Made by a program: the position numbers and the translations under genes | Part shown: one piece after another, positions 1 to 7,007 of the stretch | How positions within the stretch are numbered: the stretch's first letter is position 1 | Layout of the letters: the number at the start of each line of letters is the position of its first letter | The notes under the pieces: model-generated | Database searches by the model: none | Told to the model about the DNA's origin: nothing | What the model saw: only the letters and a program-made list of their open reading frames with translations | From: Candidatus Tayloriibacteriota bacterium | GTDB lineage: Bacteria; Patescibacteriota; Minisyncoccia; Phycocordibacterales; GWA1-40-21 | Assembly (NCBI GenBank): GCA_026395155.1 | Contig: JAPLZG010000106.1 | Coordinates: 1 to 13,449 of the forward strand | DNA: 13,449 nucleotides | Direction of reading: 5' to 3'

Positions 1-923
1 CATGCACGGGTTTCATCTTCTCCAGTAGTAAAATATGTCATTAAACCCAAAAGATCATATCCAGCTTTTATCAAATCATCTATTCCATCCTTCGCCTCGC
101 CAGAGCTCTTAGTGTCGGCGGAATCTTTTTCCACCAAAGCGCTTCTCATTTCATCTTTTTCTGTCCCTTCAAAATCTTTAAGTTCATTTTCTATACCAGC
201 ATCAACCATTACATATTTTGAATTCGTCTCTTTAAAAAAACTTAGCAATTTTTGAAATCTTTCATCATTTATTTCATCAAGGTTTTTCCCACCTGCTTTT
301 TTATTTAAAACATACAAAATTGGCTTCATCGTAATAAGACAAAGTTTTTTTACTTCAACAGTTTCCTTCTCATCAAAATTAATAGTATTTGCAAGTTTCC
401 CAGCTTCAAGAACAACTTTTAATTTTTCTAGTGCACCATTCTCTATTACTGCTTCTTTACTTCCTCTTTTTATATCACTTCCAATACTTCCGAGTCTTTT
501 TGTGACAGTCTGTAAGTCGGCAAGAATAAGCTCAAGATTTATTGTCTCAATATCTGAAAGCGGTTCAACTTTATTTGCAACGTGAATAATCTTGTCATCT
601 TCAAAAATTCTCACGACTTCAGCAATAGCATCTGTCTCACGAATATTTGTAAGGAATTTATTACCAAGACCTTCACCAGTAGAAGCTCCCTTTACTAAAC
701 CAGCAATATCTACAAATTCAACGGCAGCAGGAACTGTTTTTGCAGATTTAGAAAATTCTGAAAGCTTCCAAGTTCTTATATCTGGCACAGCAACAACACC
801 AACAGACGGATCTATTGTACAAAATGGATAATTCTCACACGCCACAGCTTTTTTTGTAAGCGCATTGAACAACGTACTTTTCCCCACATTTGGCAGTCCT
901 ACAATTCCTATACTTAAACTCAT
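1..923 (-). CDS. ychF: Redox-regulated ATPase YchF (Obg-family P-loop protein), C-terminus cut by window edge
   Basis: About 307 codons are visible, starting MSLSIGIVGLPNVGKST. The P-loop GLPNVGKST is at residues 9-17 and the switch II motif DIAGLVKGAS starts near residue 72. The YchF-type helical insert follows, and near the cut end the start of the TGS region reads TYFTTGEDETRAW. The family is normally about 360 residues, so roughly the last 50 are outside the window. YchF is a cytosolic ribosome-binding ATPase of the Obg/TRAFAC group that prefers ATP over GTP; the NKxD specificity motif is not standard here (NKKA near residue 207), which fits the family. An acidic, Ser-rich stretch near residues 272-285 looks like a small lineage insertion. 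The start is the first ATG of the conserved N-terminus. There is no Shine-Dalgarno site, but a promoter-like sequence sits directly upstream. Identification is confident. Confidence 0.96.
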   Translation of the reverse strand, partial: MSLSIGIVGLPNVGKSTLFNALTKKAVACENYPFCTIDPSVGVVAVPDIRTWKLSEFSKSAKTVPAAVEFVDIAGLVKGASTGEGLGNKFLTNIRETDAIAEVVRIFEDDKIIHVANKVEPLSDIETINLELILADLQTVTKRLGSIGSDIKRGSKEAVIENGALEKLKVVLEAGKLANTINFDEKETVEVKKLCLITMKPILYVLNKKAGGKNLDEINDERFQKLLSFFKETNSKYVMVDAGIENELKDFEGTEKDEMRSALVEKDSADTKSSGEAKDGIDDLIKAGYDLLGLMTYFTTGEDETRA

Positions 924-929
924 CCTGTA

Positions 930-958
930 AAGATACCTAAAAAATGATTAAAGGTAAA
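930..958 (-). promoter_or_regulatory. Candidate ychF promoter placing the start codon at +1
   Basis: On the minus strand a TTTACC box (953-958) and a TATCTT box (930-935) are separated by 17 nt. The -10-like box ends 6 nt before the ychF ATG, so transcription would start at or next to the start codon. No ribosome binding site lies between them. Box matches are 4/6 and 4/6, so this is inference from spacing and sequence. Confidence 0.4.
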
Positions 959-969
959 ATCAAAAGACA

Positions 970-1365
970 TTAAACTAACAATTTTTCTGATATTTTTTTG
1001 ACGATATCTTCTAATTTAACATCCGTTTTAATAAAATATTCAAAAGAAAGATCATTCGCTGTTTGAGCTATTCTCATTGCTTCTGCTATTTTTTCTGTGC
1101 TATCTACATTAGTAAGGATGATAAATTTTATTTTATTATTTTTTTCATTTTCTCTCAATTTCTTAAGCATTTCTATCCCATCCATTTTTGGCATTACAAT
1201 ATCAACTAAAATCAAGTCCGGGTTTTCCCTTTCCGTAATCTCTAATCCTTCCTCACCATTTTTTGCTTCAAAGACAGTAAATCCACTCGCTTCAAGTTTA
1301 TTACGCAAAATACTTCTAAGTTTTACTTCATCTTCTGTAATAAGAATTATTTTTTTATTATCCAT
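970..1365 (-). CDS. Single-domain response regulator (complete receiver domain)
   Basis: A 131-residue stand-alone receiver (REC) domain with no output domain. The acidic pair is at E11/D12 (TEDE), the phospho-acceptor at D55 in LILVDIVMPKMDG, the switch Thr at T85 (FIILTN) and the conserved Lys at K113 (EYFIKTD), so all catalytic positions are present and it should accept phosphate from a histidine kinase. No kinase is in the window. The gene begins 5 nt after the stop of the preceding receiver fragment, so the two are probably co-transcribed and translationally coupled; I see no convincing Shine-Dalgarno site. The family and the completeness are clear. The pathway it serves cannot be read from here. 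Confidence 0.93.
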   Translation of the reverse strand: MDNKKIILITEDEVKLRSILRNKLEASGFTVFEAKNGEEGLEITERENPDLILVDIVMPKMDGIEMLKKLRENEKNNKIKFIILTNVDSTEKIAEAMRIAQTANDLSFEYFIKTDVKLEDIVKKISEKLLV

Positions 1366-1370
1366 AGTAT

Positions 1371-1676
1371 TTAAATTACTTTTTCTAATAGACTCTCTGA
1401 AATTTCTTGAATAATCTCATCCAACTTATGATTTGATTTTACAAAATATTTATAAGCACCCAAACTAATATAAGTGCCAACCTTATCACTACTTGCTGTA
1501 TTTGAAACTACAAAAATTGGAATTATTTTACACTTAACATTATCATCTTCTTTACACCAAGCAATAAAATCTAAGCCATCCTCTTTACCTACTAAATAAT
1601 GATCAAGCCATATAACATCTATATGATTTAAGTCATTAACGTATTGTTTTGCTTGCTCAACAGATCGAGCACTCAC
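1371..1676 (-). CDS. Receiver-domain fragment lacking its N-terminus (probable decayed response regulator)
   Basis: The 101 codons from a GTG at 1676 cover helix 2 to helix 5 of a receiver domain: phospho-acceptor D25 (VIWLDHYL), switch Ser S58 (FVVSN) and Lys K80 (KYFVKSN). The first beta strand with the acidic Mg-binding pair is missing. The same frame stays open upstream to 1718 and still reads like receiver helix 1/strand 2 (KLEKNNFDVVSARS), so homology starts inside the preceding gene, which is in another frame. The GTG start is therefore doubtful: it falls in the middle of strand 2. The simplest reading is that a deletion joined two tandem receiver genes. It could instead be expressed through frameshifting or be a non-phosphorylated fragment. 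The intact receiver gene follows 5 nt after its stop. Confidence 0.6.
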   Translation of the reverse strand: MSARSVEQAKQYVNDLNHIDVIWLDHYLVGKEDGLDFIAWCKEDDNVKCKIIPIFVVSNTASSDKVGTYISLGAYKYFVKSNHKLDEIIQEISESLLEKVI

Positions 1677-1686
1677 TACATCAAAA

Positions 1687-1932
1687 TTATTCTTCTCTAA
1701 TTTTAATTTTATTTTCTTTTAAAGTTTGTAGAACTTGGAAACCATCCATTCCGGGCATCAACATATCACACAAAATAAGCGAAAATTTCTCTTTCTCTAA
1801 TATAGAGATTAAATTTTCACCATTATAATCATTTTTTACTTCAAAACCTTCATGAATAAGTTTTAATTCAAGTGCCCTTGCGAGTGGTTTCTCATCTTCC
1901 AATATTAAAATTTTGTGCTTATTCAAAACCAT
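1687..1932 (-). CDS. Truncated response regulator (N-terminal half of a receiver domain)
   Basis: 81 residues. Strands 1-3 and helix 3 of a receiver domain are well formed: acidic residues ED at 12-13 (LEDE), phospho-acceptor D56 in LILCDMLMPGMDG. The frame then stops in an A-rich stretch after QTLKENKIKIREE. Strand 4, strand 5, the switch Thr/Ser and the conserved Lys are missing; a normal receiver is about 120 residues. Just beyond the break, in the +1 frame, a second receiver begins part-way through its helix 1. A single-base indel would not restore a normal domain, because joining the frames gives helix 3 followed by helix 1 again, so a deletion between two tandem paralogues fits better. 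It is the first gene of the three-receiver operon and has a promoter upstream. Confidence 0.65.
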   Translation of the reverse strand: MVLNKHKILILEDEKPLARALELKLIHEGFEVKNDYNGENLISILEKEKFSLILCDMLMPGMDGFQVLQTLKENKIKIREE

Positions 1933-1960
1933 TAGTATACTTTTTGTATTTACTCCTAAT

Positions 1961-1988
1961 ATTATATACCAACCAATTATATGTGCAA
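1961..1988 (-). promoter_or_regulatory. Candidate promoter of the receiver-domain operon
   Basis: On the minus strand TTGCAC (1983-1988) and a perfect TATAAT (1961-1966) are separated by 16 nt. The predicted start leaves a leader of roughly 20-25 nt before the ATG at 1932. An AGGAG motif occurs in this leader but about 20 nt from the ATG, too far for a normal Shine-Dalgarno site. Confidence 0.5.
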
Positions 1989-2012
1989 TCTTACACTTTA
2001 CACTATAATATC

Positions 2013-2243
2013 TTACTGCATTATTTTTCGAAGTTCTTCTTGATTTTCTCGCATAACTTCCATAGAAGCAGAAGTTTGATCCTTCCCTTCCTTAATTTTT
2101 TGTTGAATCTTTGATGCAATATCCTCAAAAAAATGAGGGTTTTTTTCTATAGCAGAGATAATTTTATCTTGCTGTTCCTGTGGAATACCTTTCATCTGCG
2201 ACTTGATCATCTGCTTCATTAATATATTTTTGAAAAATGACAT
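2013..2243 (-). CDS. Small hypothetical helical protein
   Basis: 76 residues, starting MSFFKNILMKQMIKSQMKG. The protein is charged, has no signal peptide or membrane segment, and reads as two or three amphipathic helices (residues about 5-20, 23-50 and 53-76). I do not recognise a named family; my impression, unchecked, is that small proteins of this type recur in Parcubacteria genomes. It starts 26 nt after the stop of the adaptor gene, with no terminator or promoter seen between, so it is probably the last gene of the ABC export operon. The coding call rests on the sensible composition, the operon position and the lack of a better frame. Confidence 0.65.
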   Translation of the reverse strand: MSFFKNILMKQMIKSQMKGIPQEQQDKIISAIEKNPHFFEDIASKIQQKIKEGKDQTSASMEVMRENQEELRKIMQ

Positions 2244-2269
2244 AATATTTTTATCTTTATTTTATTAAT

Positions 2270-3784
2270 CTACTTTTTTTGTCCAGAAAACAACACTTTT
2301 TCCCCTTCAAAAATTCCTGAAATTATTTCAGTAAATCCGTTATCTCCACGGACACCAATCTGGATTTCAGTTTTAACTTTATCACTAAAATCTTTTCCAT
2401 CTGTTTTTTCTACAAAGTATTTTCCACTATCAGAAATTATAGTGTATTGAGGTAATGCCAAAACATTTTCCTTTTTACCAACTTCAATATCAATGTTGAC
2501 AGACAAGCCACTTTTAATTCTTAAGTCCGCTTTATCAAAAACAATCTTTAATTTAAAATTTGGAACATTGTCTATAAGTGTTTCTGCTGGATCAATATAA
2601 ACTAATTTTCCGTTAAATGTCTCTCCAGAAAAAGCATCGAGAGTCATTGATACTGAATTACCAATTGAAACTTTTCCAACATTTATCTCTGGGACATATG
2701 CCTCAACTTGTAAATTGTTAGCAGAAATGATTGATATTAATTTTATACCAGGACTTACAATCTCACCAACTTTTGCATCTTGTTTTATTATCAAGCCACT
2801 TATAGGAGCAGAAATTGTATTTTTATATATCTGGGCCTTGATATTCACTACACTAGCTTCTGTTTGTAAAACTCTGGCTTCTTGAACTTGAATTGCTTCC
2901 ACGGTATTCCCAGCTAATTTAAAATCATAATTTGCTTTAGCAGAATTAAATACTGTCCTAGCAGAAGTCAAATTTGATAATGCAAGATTTACAGAAATTC
3001 TTGCATTCGAAACGGCAGTTTTATATGAATTTATAGTGGCCAAAGGGATATTTGAATCTGTCTTCAATGGATTGACAGCTTGTGCTATTTTATCGAGGAA
3101 AGATTGAACTTTTTCCAAAACTAAAAATGTTTTTTCAACAGTAATAGAATCAATATTTAATATCCAGTCATTAAGTATTTCTTCAATTTTATATCTTTCT
3201 ATATTAATATCATTTTCTAATTGAAAATTACTTATCGGTATAATAATTTTCGCTGTATATAATCTAGGATTTTCAAAAAGCTGATCAATATTGTTTCTTA
3301 TTGCATCATCAGATTTTGTATAAGCATCTTGAATTTTATCTGACAAACCCTTCTTCGAATCAAGGTAAGAATCCTCAGCAATCTTCAACTCTTCTGCACG
3401 TGTACCCTTTTTCATTTCTGAAAGTTTTGCTTTTTCTGCTGAAAGATTCGCTTCAACTTCAGATAAATTAGCATAAAGATCACTAGAATCGAGCCGAACA
3501 AGAGTTTGACCAATTTCAACATTATCCCCTACATTTGCAAATATAGCACTTACTTTACCACTTTTTTCAAAACCAAGATCGACAGAAGAAGTTGGTTTTG
3601 TCTTACCAGAAACACTTACAGTCTGAACAATATCTTGCCTGCTTACAGTTATTACTTCAATATCTTTATTATTGTTATTATTTATCAATATGTAACCAAC
3701 GATTACAACTAGAATAATAATTACCGATACAAAGACAGATGGTTTCTTTATGAAAGACATGATTTTTATTTTTCTTTTTTCCAT
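2270..3784 (-). CDS. HlyD/MacA-like periplasmic-adaptor-type subunit of an ABC exporter
   Basis: 504 residues. An N-terminal transmembrane anchor (about 17-34, VFVSVIIILVVIVGYIL) follows a basic start. Then come the first half of a lipoyl/barrel-sandwich domain (about 58-100, SGKVSAIFANVGDNVEIGQ), a long coiled-coil region (about 104-330), the second lipoyl half (TISAPISGLI...VGEIVSPG), and a beta-barrel plus membrane-proximal domain up to the end. MacA is usually about 370 residues; the extra length is in the hairpin region. The gene follows the ATPase by 10 nt. In an organism without an outer membrane it would work as an extracytoplasmic adaptor like Bacillus YknX, not with a TolC channel. 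The exact start is uncertain: ATG at 3784 or the ATG at 3760 (residue 9); neither has a clear Shine-Dalgarno site. The substrate is unknown; peptides, lipids or lipoproteins are all possible. Confidence 0.9.
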   Translation of the reverse strand: MEKRKIKIMSFIKKPSVFVSVIIILVVIVGYILINNNNNKDIEVITVSRQDIVQTVSVSGKTKPTSSVDLGFEKSGKVSAIFANVGDNVEIGQTLVRLDSSDLYANLSEVEANLSAEKAKLSEMKKGTRAEELKIAEDSYLDSKKGLSDKIQDAYTKSDDAIRNNIDQLFENPRLYTAKIIIPISNFQLENDINIERYKIEEILNDWILNIDSITVEKTFLVLEKVQSFLDKIAQAVNPLKTDSNIPLATINSYKTAVSNARISVNLALSNLTSARTVFNSAKANYDFKLAGNTVEAIQVQEARVLQTEASVVNIKAQIYKNTISAPISGLIIKQDAKVGEIVSPGIKLISIISANNLQVEAYVPEINVGKVSIGNSVSMTLDAFSGETFNGKLVYIDPAETLIDNVPNFKLKIVFDKADLRIKSGLSVNIDIEVGKKENVLALPQYTIISDSGKYFVEKTDGKDFSDKVKTEIQIGVRGDNGFTEIISGIFEGEKVLFSGQKK

Positions 3785-3794
3785 ATATTATATT

Positions 3795-4487
3795 TTAACC
3801 TAAATACTTGTTATTTCCAATAATACTTTCTGTTATAACTCCATCTGCAAGCGTAATAACTCTGTGAGCAACCAATGCATACTCTTTTTCATGCGTTACC
3901 ATTACTATTGTTTGACCCTCCTTACTTAATTCCTGAAAAACTTCCAAAACTGTTTTTGCGGTTTCCGTATCAAGGTTTGCTGTAGGTTCATCTGCGAATA
4001 TTATTTTAGGATTATGACCGATTGCCCTTGCAATACTTACCCTTTGTTGCTGTCCACCCGACAATTGACTAGGAAGATTGATAAGTTTATCACCAAGCCC
4101 AACTTTTTCTAATGCTACGACCGCTCTTTTCTCTGCTTCCTTTTTATCTACTCCTTGCATTAAAAGTGGAAGCATGACATTTTCAATGGAATTTAATTCA
4201 GGAATTAAAGCATAATCTTGAAAAACAAAACCAAGTTCTCTTAATCTAAAATTTGTCTTATCTTCATTTTTTAATTTTAAAATATTTACATCATCAACAA
4301 ATATTTCTCCAGCATTAGGCTCATCAAGTAAACTGAGTTGATACATAAGTGTGCTTTTTCCAGATCCAGACCTTCCTGTAATCGCAAGAAATTCTCCTTT
4401 TTTTACATGCAAATCAAGACCCTTCAAAACTACAAGCTCTGAATCCCCTGTCTTAAATTTTTTAATTATTCCATTTGCTCTAATCAT
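3795..4487 (-). CDS. ABC transporter ATP-binding protein (MacB/LolD-type)
   Basis: 230 residues, a complete ABC ATPase. Walker A GRSGSGKST is at 38-46, the Q-loop Gln at 90 (FVFQDY), the signature LSGGQ at 142-146, Walker B IIFADE at 162-167, the D-loop at NLD 171-173 and the switch His at 199 (VTHE). The order and the FVFQ/ADEPTANLD wording are typical of the MacB/LolD/FtsE export group that pairs with FtsX-fold permeases. It lies between the permease gene (29 nt from the permease stop) and the adaptor gene, so the three form one export complex at the cytoplasmic membrane. All catalytic residues are present. The transported substrate cannot be read from the ATPase. Confidence 0.95.
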   Translation of the reverse strand: MIRANGIIKKFKTGDSELVVLKGLDLHVKKGEFLAITGRSGSGKSTLMYQLSLLDEPNAGEIFVDDVNILKLKNEDKTNFRLRELGFVFQDYALIPELNSIENVMLPLLMQGVDKKEAEKRAVVALEKVGLGDKLINLPSQLSGGQQQRVSIARAIGHNPKIIFADEPTANLDTETAKTVLEVFQELSKEGQTIVMVTHEKEYALVAHRVITLADGVITESIIGNNKYLG

Positions 4488-4515
4488 CTTAAATATTTTT
4501 ATTTTAAATTATTTT

Positions 4516-5814
4516 TTATCTTCCCAATATCGCATCCAAGGTATTTTGCTTTACAACAATTCTTGCTGGTATATATCCGGCAATAATCGTCGCTATCAAA
4601 AGCAAAGCAACTCTTATCATGACACCAGAAGTTGTAGCCACAAGGATACCATCGCTAAAAGGAAAATCTATGGGATTTGCATCAAAATACGGCTTTAAAA
4701 TGAAAAACAAAATCAGACATCCTATTATTGTTCCAACGATAGCATAAAATATTGCTTGCATAACATAAGCTGTCTTTATCGCACTTCCTTCAATACCAAT
4801 ACCTTTTAAAATACCTATAAACTTTCTTCTGGTTATTGCATTTATATAAATAACAATAAAAATAGTTATCGATGCAACTACAAGACCAATACTTCCGACA
4901 ACATTTCCCAAAAGAGCAAAAGTATCAATAAGGTCATTGAGAAACTTTGGCTTAGCTTCATCAAACGTTTGAATTTTTGCATATTTATCTGCACCGGTCA
5001 TTTTAATAGCATCCCGAACTAATTCAGGATTTATATTCGGTTTTACTTTTATTGCAATCTCATTTACATTATAATCCGTCTTACCAGCCAAAACTCTAAA
5101 CTCCGCTTCTGGAATGAAAACCCTTCTTGAAACTTCATCAACTTTCGTCTTTAAAATACCCTTTATAGTCATTTCTCTAGTATTTCCGTTTATTGTAATT
5201 CTTACTTTATCTCCAACCTTAGCATCACTTAAAGTTGCAAATCCGGGAGATTCAACTGGAAAATATTTCTTTAAAAGCATTGACCCGATAATTATCTTAT
5301 CACTGTCATTTGGTCCAAAATATTCTCCATCTATTAAAAATCTAGAAATTTTAGTAACATTCTCTTCATCTGTTGGATCAATACCTGCAATCGATGTTGA
5401 GACCTCATCGGTAATATCTGTAACTTTTATTTTTGTTTTATAATTAGCCTCAATTTTACCCCCAGTAATATATCTAGCTGTCATTGAATCAACCCAAGGT
5501 ATAGCTTTGATAGTTTTAATTATTTGAGGGCTGTTTTCTATATTTGTTTTATTATTCAAAACTGTAACAGAAATATCACTTATATATGCATCTTTAACTG
5601 TATTAATTGATCCTTGAATAAGACCGACAAGAATGCCGGAAACAACAACAAGATTTAAAAAAGTTAAAGTCATAACAAAAATAATAAGAGCTGTTGTCGC
5701 CTTATTACTTCTTATAACCTGTCTATAGGCCAAAAAAGATCCAATCGAAATATCTTCAAAAAATCTATTCCTTTTACTTCGCTTTCTGTCTATATTTTCT
5801 TCGTTTAAAAGCAT
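4516..5814 (-). CDS. ABC transporter permease, FtsX/MacB family
   Basis: 432 residues with the MacB/FtsX layout: a cytosolic N-terminus with an amphipathic entry helix, membrane segment 1 (about 40-65), a large extracytoplasmic MacB_PCD-like domain (about 70-285), then three membrane segments near 291-315, 345-372 and 390-415, ending in the family's usual short tail (PARIVVKQNTLDAILGR). It is the first gene of an operon with the ATPase and adaptor genes. Such permeases use ATP hydrolysis to drive movements outside the membrane and export peptides, lipids or lipoproteins, or resist antimicrobials. The N-terminal part (about 1-18, rich in Lys/Arg/Asn) is longer than in many homologues. The start ATG has no clear Shine-Dalgarno site but lies a short distance after a good promoter. 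Confidence 0.93.
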   Translation of the reverse strand: MLLNEENIDRKRSKRNRFFEDISIGSFLAYRQVIRSNKATTALIIFVMTLTFLNLVVVSGILVGLIQGSINTVKDAYISDISVTVLNNKTNIENSPQIIKTIKAIPWVDSMTARYITGGKIEANYKTKIKVTDITDEVSTSIAGIDPTDEENVTKISRFLIDGEYFGPNDSDKIIIGSMLLKKYFPVESPGFATLSDAKVGDKVRITINGNTREMTIKGILKTKVDEVSRRVFIPEAEFRVLAGKTDYNVNEIAIKVKPNINPELVRDAIKMTGADKYAKIQTFDEAKPKFLNDLIDTFALLGNVVGSIGLVVASITIFIVIYINAITRRKFIGILKGIGIEGSAIKTAYVMQAIFYAIVGTIIGCLILFFILKPYFDANPIDFPFSDGILVATTSGVMIRVALLLIATIIAGYIPARIVVKQNTLDAILGR

Positions 5815-5827
5815 ATTAATACAACAT

Positions 5828-5855
5828 ATTATACTTTTTTATAGTAAAAAAACAA
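5828..5855 (-). promoter_or_regulatory. Candidate promoter of the ABC export operon
   Basis: On the minus strand TTGTTT (5850-5855) and a perfect TATAAT (5828-5833) are 16 nt apart. The expected transcript would begin only about 6 nt before the permease ATG at 5814. The -35 box lies inside the T-run of the upstream gene's terminator, so the two signals overlap. Confidence 0.5.
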
Positions 5856-5881
5856 ACTGTAATTTAAATTAATAATTACAG
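5846..5881 (-). terminator. Rho-independent terminator of the ZIP transporter gene
   Basis: On the minus strand an 8-bp stem, CTGTAATT with AATTACAG, encloses a 9-nt AT loop (5857-5881) and is followed by a T-rich run (TTTGTTTTTTT, 5846-5856). It lies about 75 nt after the transporter stop and directly before the export operon promoter. The stem is AT-rich, so its strength is uncertain. Confidence 0.55.
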
Positions 5882-5904
5882 TCTTGAATACTTTAGATAT
5901 TCAA

Positions 5905-5940
5905 CCCGCCAAATTTCATCAGAATGAATTTTAGTCGGGC
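5905..5940. repeat. Hairpin-forming sequence between zip and export operon
   Basis: Outer arms CCCG/CGGG enclose an inner AT-rich stem of 9 bp with one mismatch (AAATTTCAT with ATGAATTTT) around a short loop. Next to it, 5884-5904 contains another inverted repeat, TTGAATA/TATTCAA with a 7-nt spacer. Neither has a T-run, so they are not typical terminators. The GGCGGGTTGAATA-type wording resembles interspersed repeats I associate with Parcubacteria genomes; that is an unchecked impression. Confidence 0.4.
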
Positions 5941-5956
5941 AAGCATTCTCTGATTT

Positions 5957-6679
5957 TTATATCCCAGCTAATTGAGTTACTATAAAAATTAAAATTATTC
6001 CTAATATTGTCGCAACAGTTGTCCAGATTTTTGGATGAGAATGGTGACTTTCTGGTAACAAATCGCTTGCACCAATATAAATAAAAAATCCACAAAACAA
6101 TGCAACTAATAAAGAGAGTGAAGTTTCTTCAATTTTTACAAATATAGAAATAATTACACCAAAAACTGGAGCAAGCGCACCAATTAAAAGCCATTTCCTT
6201 GCTAAAGATATTTTTCCACCAACACGCAATATCATATTTGTCACATTTATTCCATCAGAAAAAGCATGGACGATAATTGCTGCTGCCACAGCAATACCAA
6301 GCTCAGTAGATATTTGAAAAGAAAGACCGACAATAAGTCCATCCATCAAACTATGAAGAGATAGACTAGCTGCACCGACGATTCCTTTGTGAGAATGATT
6401 TTCGCAAGATTCATCATGATGACCATGAGGAGCGATTAATCTATCCAAAACCATATATGATAAAAAACCTATAGCTATAACAGAAGATATAAAACCAAAA
6501 TCATACTTTTCCAATCCGAGTTCAAAAGATTCTGGCAACAAATCAAAAAAAGCTATTCCTATCACAGACCCAGCAGAAAACCCAAGCATAAGATGGAGTT
6601 TATCTTTAAATTTCAACGCAAAAAAACCACCTAAAATAACTGCTAAGAAAATCGCAATTGCTGAAAAAAATAATGTCAT
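5957..6679 (-). CDS. ZIP-family divalent metal transporter (ZupT/GufA-like)
   Basis: 240 residues, almost all hydrophobic, with about eight predicted membrane segments. The ZIP signatures are present: DLLPE at 46-50, the metal-site helix HSLMDGLIVG (His109, Asp113), the second helix HAFSDGINVTN (His138, Asp142) and a second DLLPE at 206-210. A His-rich cytosolic loop (HGHHDESCENHSH, 85-97) between helices 3 and 4 is typical of metal sensing or delivery. In the family's prokaryotic members the role is uptake of zinc and sometimes iron or manganese across the cytoplasmic membrane; the exact metal here is not known. The HxxxD form differs slightly from the canonical HxxxE of many ZIPs. It is a single-gene unit with its own promoter and terminator. 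Confidence 0.9.
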   Translation of the reverse strand: MTLFFSAIAIFLAVILGGFFALKFKDKLHLMLGFSAGSVIGIAFFDLLPESFELGLEKYDFGFISSVIAIGFLSYMVLDRLIAPHGHHDESCENHSHKGIVGAASLSLHSLMDGLIVGLSFQISTELGIAVAAAIIVHAFSDGINVTNMILRVGGKISLARKWLLIGALAPVFGVIISIFVKIEETSLSLLVALFCGFFIYIGASDLLPESHHSHPKIWTTVATILGIILIFIVTQLAGI

Positions 6680-6686
6680 TAAATAT

Positions 6687-6714
6687 ATACTAGCAGATTT
6701 TTAGTATTTGTCAT
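6687..6714 (-). promoter_or_regulatory. Candidate zip promoter with a repeat-derived -35 box
   Basis: On the minus strand ATGACA (6709-6714, 5/6 match to consensus) lies 16 nt before TAGTAT (6687-6692), which is preceded by TGC, giving an extended -10. The -10 ends 7 nt before the ATG at 6679, so the mRNA would be nearly leaderless. The -35 box is the outer end of the palindromic repeat at 6709-6790. Confidence 0.45.
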
Positions 6715-6790
6715 TCCCGTGCAGACGGGAATCCAGTTTTTTGTGCATACTCCTTACTAATCATGGATTCCCGCCTACGCGGGAATGACA
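6709..6790. repeat. 82-bp REP/BIME-like double palindrome with 11-bp terminal inverted repeats
   Basis: Ends are perfect inverted repeats TGTCATTCCCG / CGGGAATGACA. Each end is itself a hairpin: ATTCCCGT/ACGGGAAT (6713-6732) and ATTCCCGC/GCGGGAAT (6767-6786), both 8-bp perfect stems with 4-nt loops. A 34-bp spacer separates the two hairpins. No transposase is present. The ATTCCC...GGGAAT core is the kind of palindrome known from REP and neisserial dRS3-like repeats. A frame reading SFPRRRES through it is a repeat artefact, not a gene. Confidence 0.85.
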
Positions 6791-6817
6791 GAAAAAAGAA
6801 TTCATAGTCCTTTATCT

Positions 6818-6989
6818 GTCTTTGCGAGTTGAAATTTGGGTAAGGGACCCAAATGAAAGACCTTGAACGTTTTGTATTCAAAATGTGAAAGGTGTACTGT
6901 TCCTGTAAGGAAAATGCGAAGCAAACCATCTCTGGATTGCCACGTCGGAATACCTCCTTGCAAAGACAGAAATAACGAATACCTCGTGT
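6818..6989 (-). mobile_element. MITE-like element, copy 1 (inverted relative to copy 2)
   Basis: The core 6818-6967 (150 bp) has the terminal inverted repeat GTCTTTGCGAG / CTTGCAAAGAC (one mismatch). It matches the reverse complement of 10574-10723 at 148 of 150 positions. Homology continues 22 bp further (6968-6989) with two mismatches. It is non-coding with internal palindromes and no transposase, as expected for an element moved in trans. I see no clear target-site duplication. It lies just downstream of the CAP-domain gene and carries the rest of the 328-base gap between that gene and the zip gene. Confidence 0.85.
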
Positions 6990-7007
6990 GCTCTGCACTG
7001 AGGCAGT

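Noticed and set aside
592..831. Open frame on the plus strand opposite ychF
   Set aside because: Antisense shadow of the conserved YchF N-terminal domain. Similar antisense frames lie opposite the receiver, exporter, envelope and helicase genes and were dropped for the same reason.
6711..6998. Open frame on the minus strand, 95 codons, with SFPRRRES wording
   Set aside because: It runs through the palindromic repeat and the MITE-like element; this wording is a well-known false product of such repeats.
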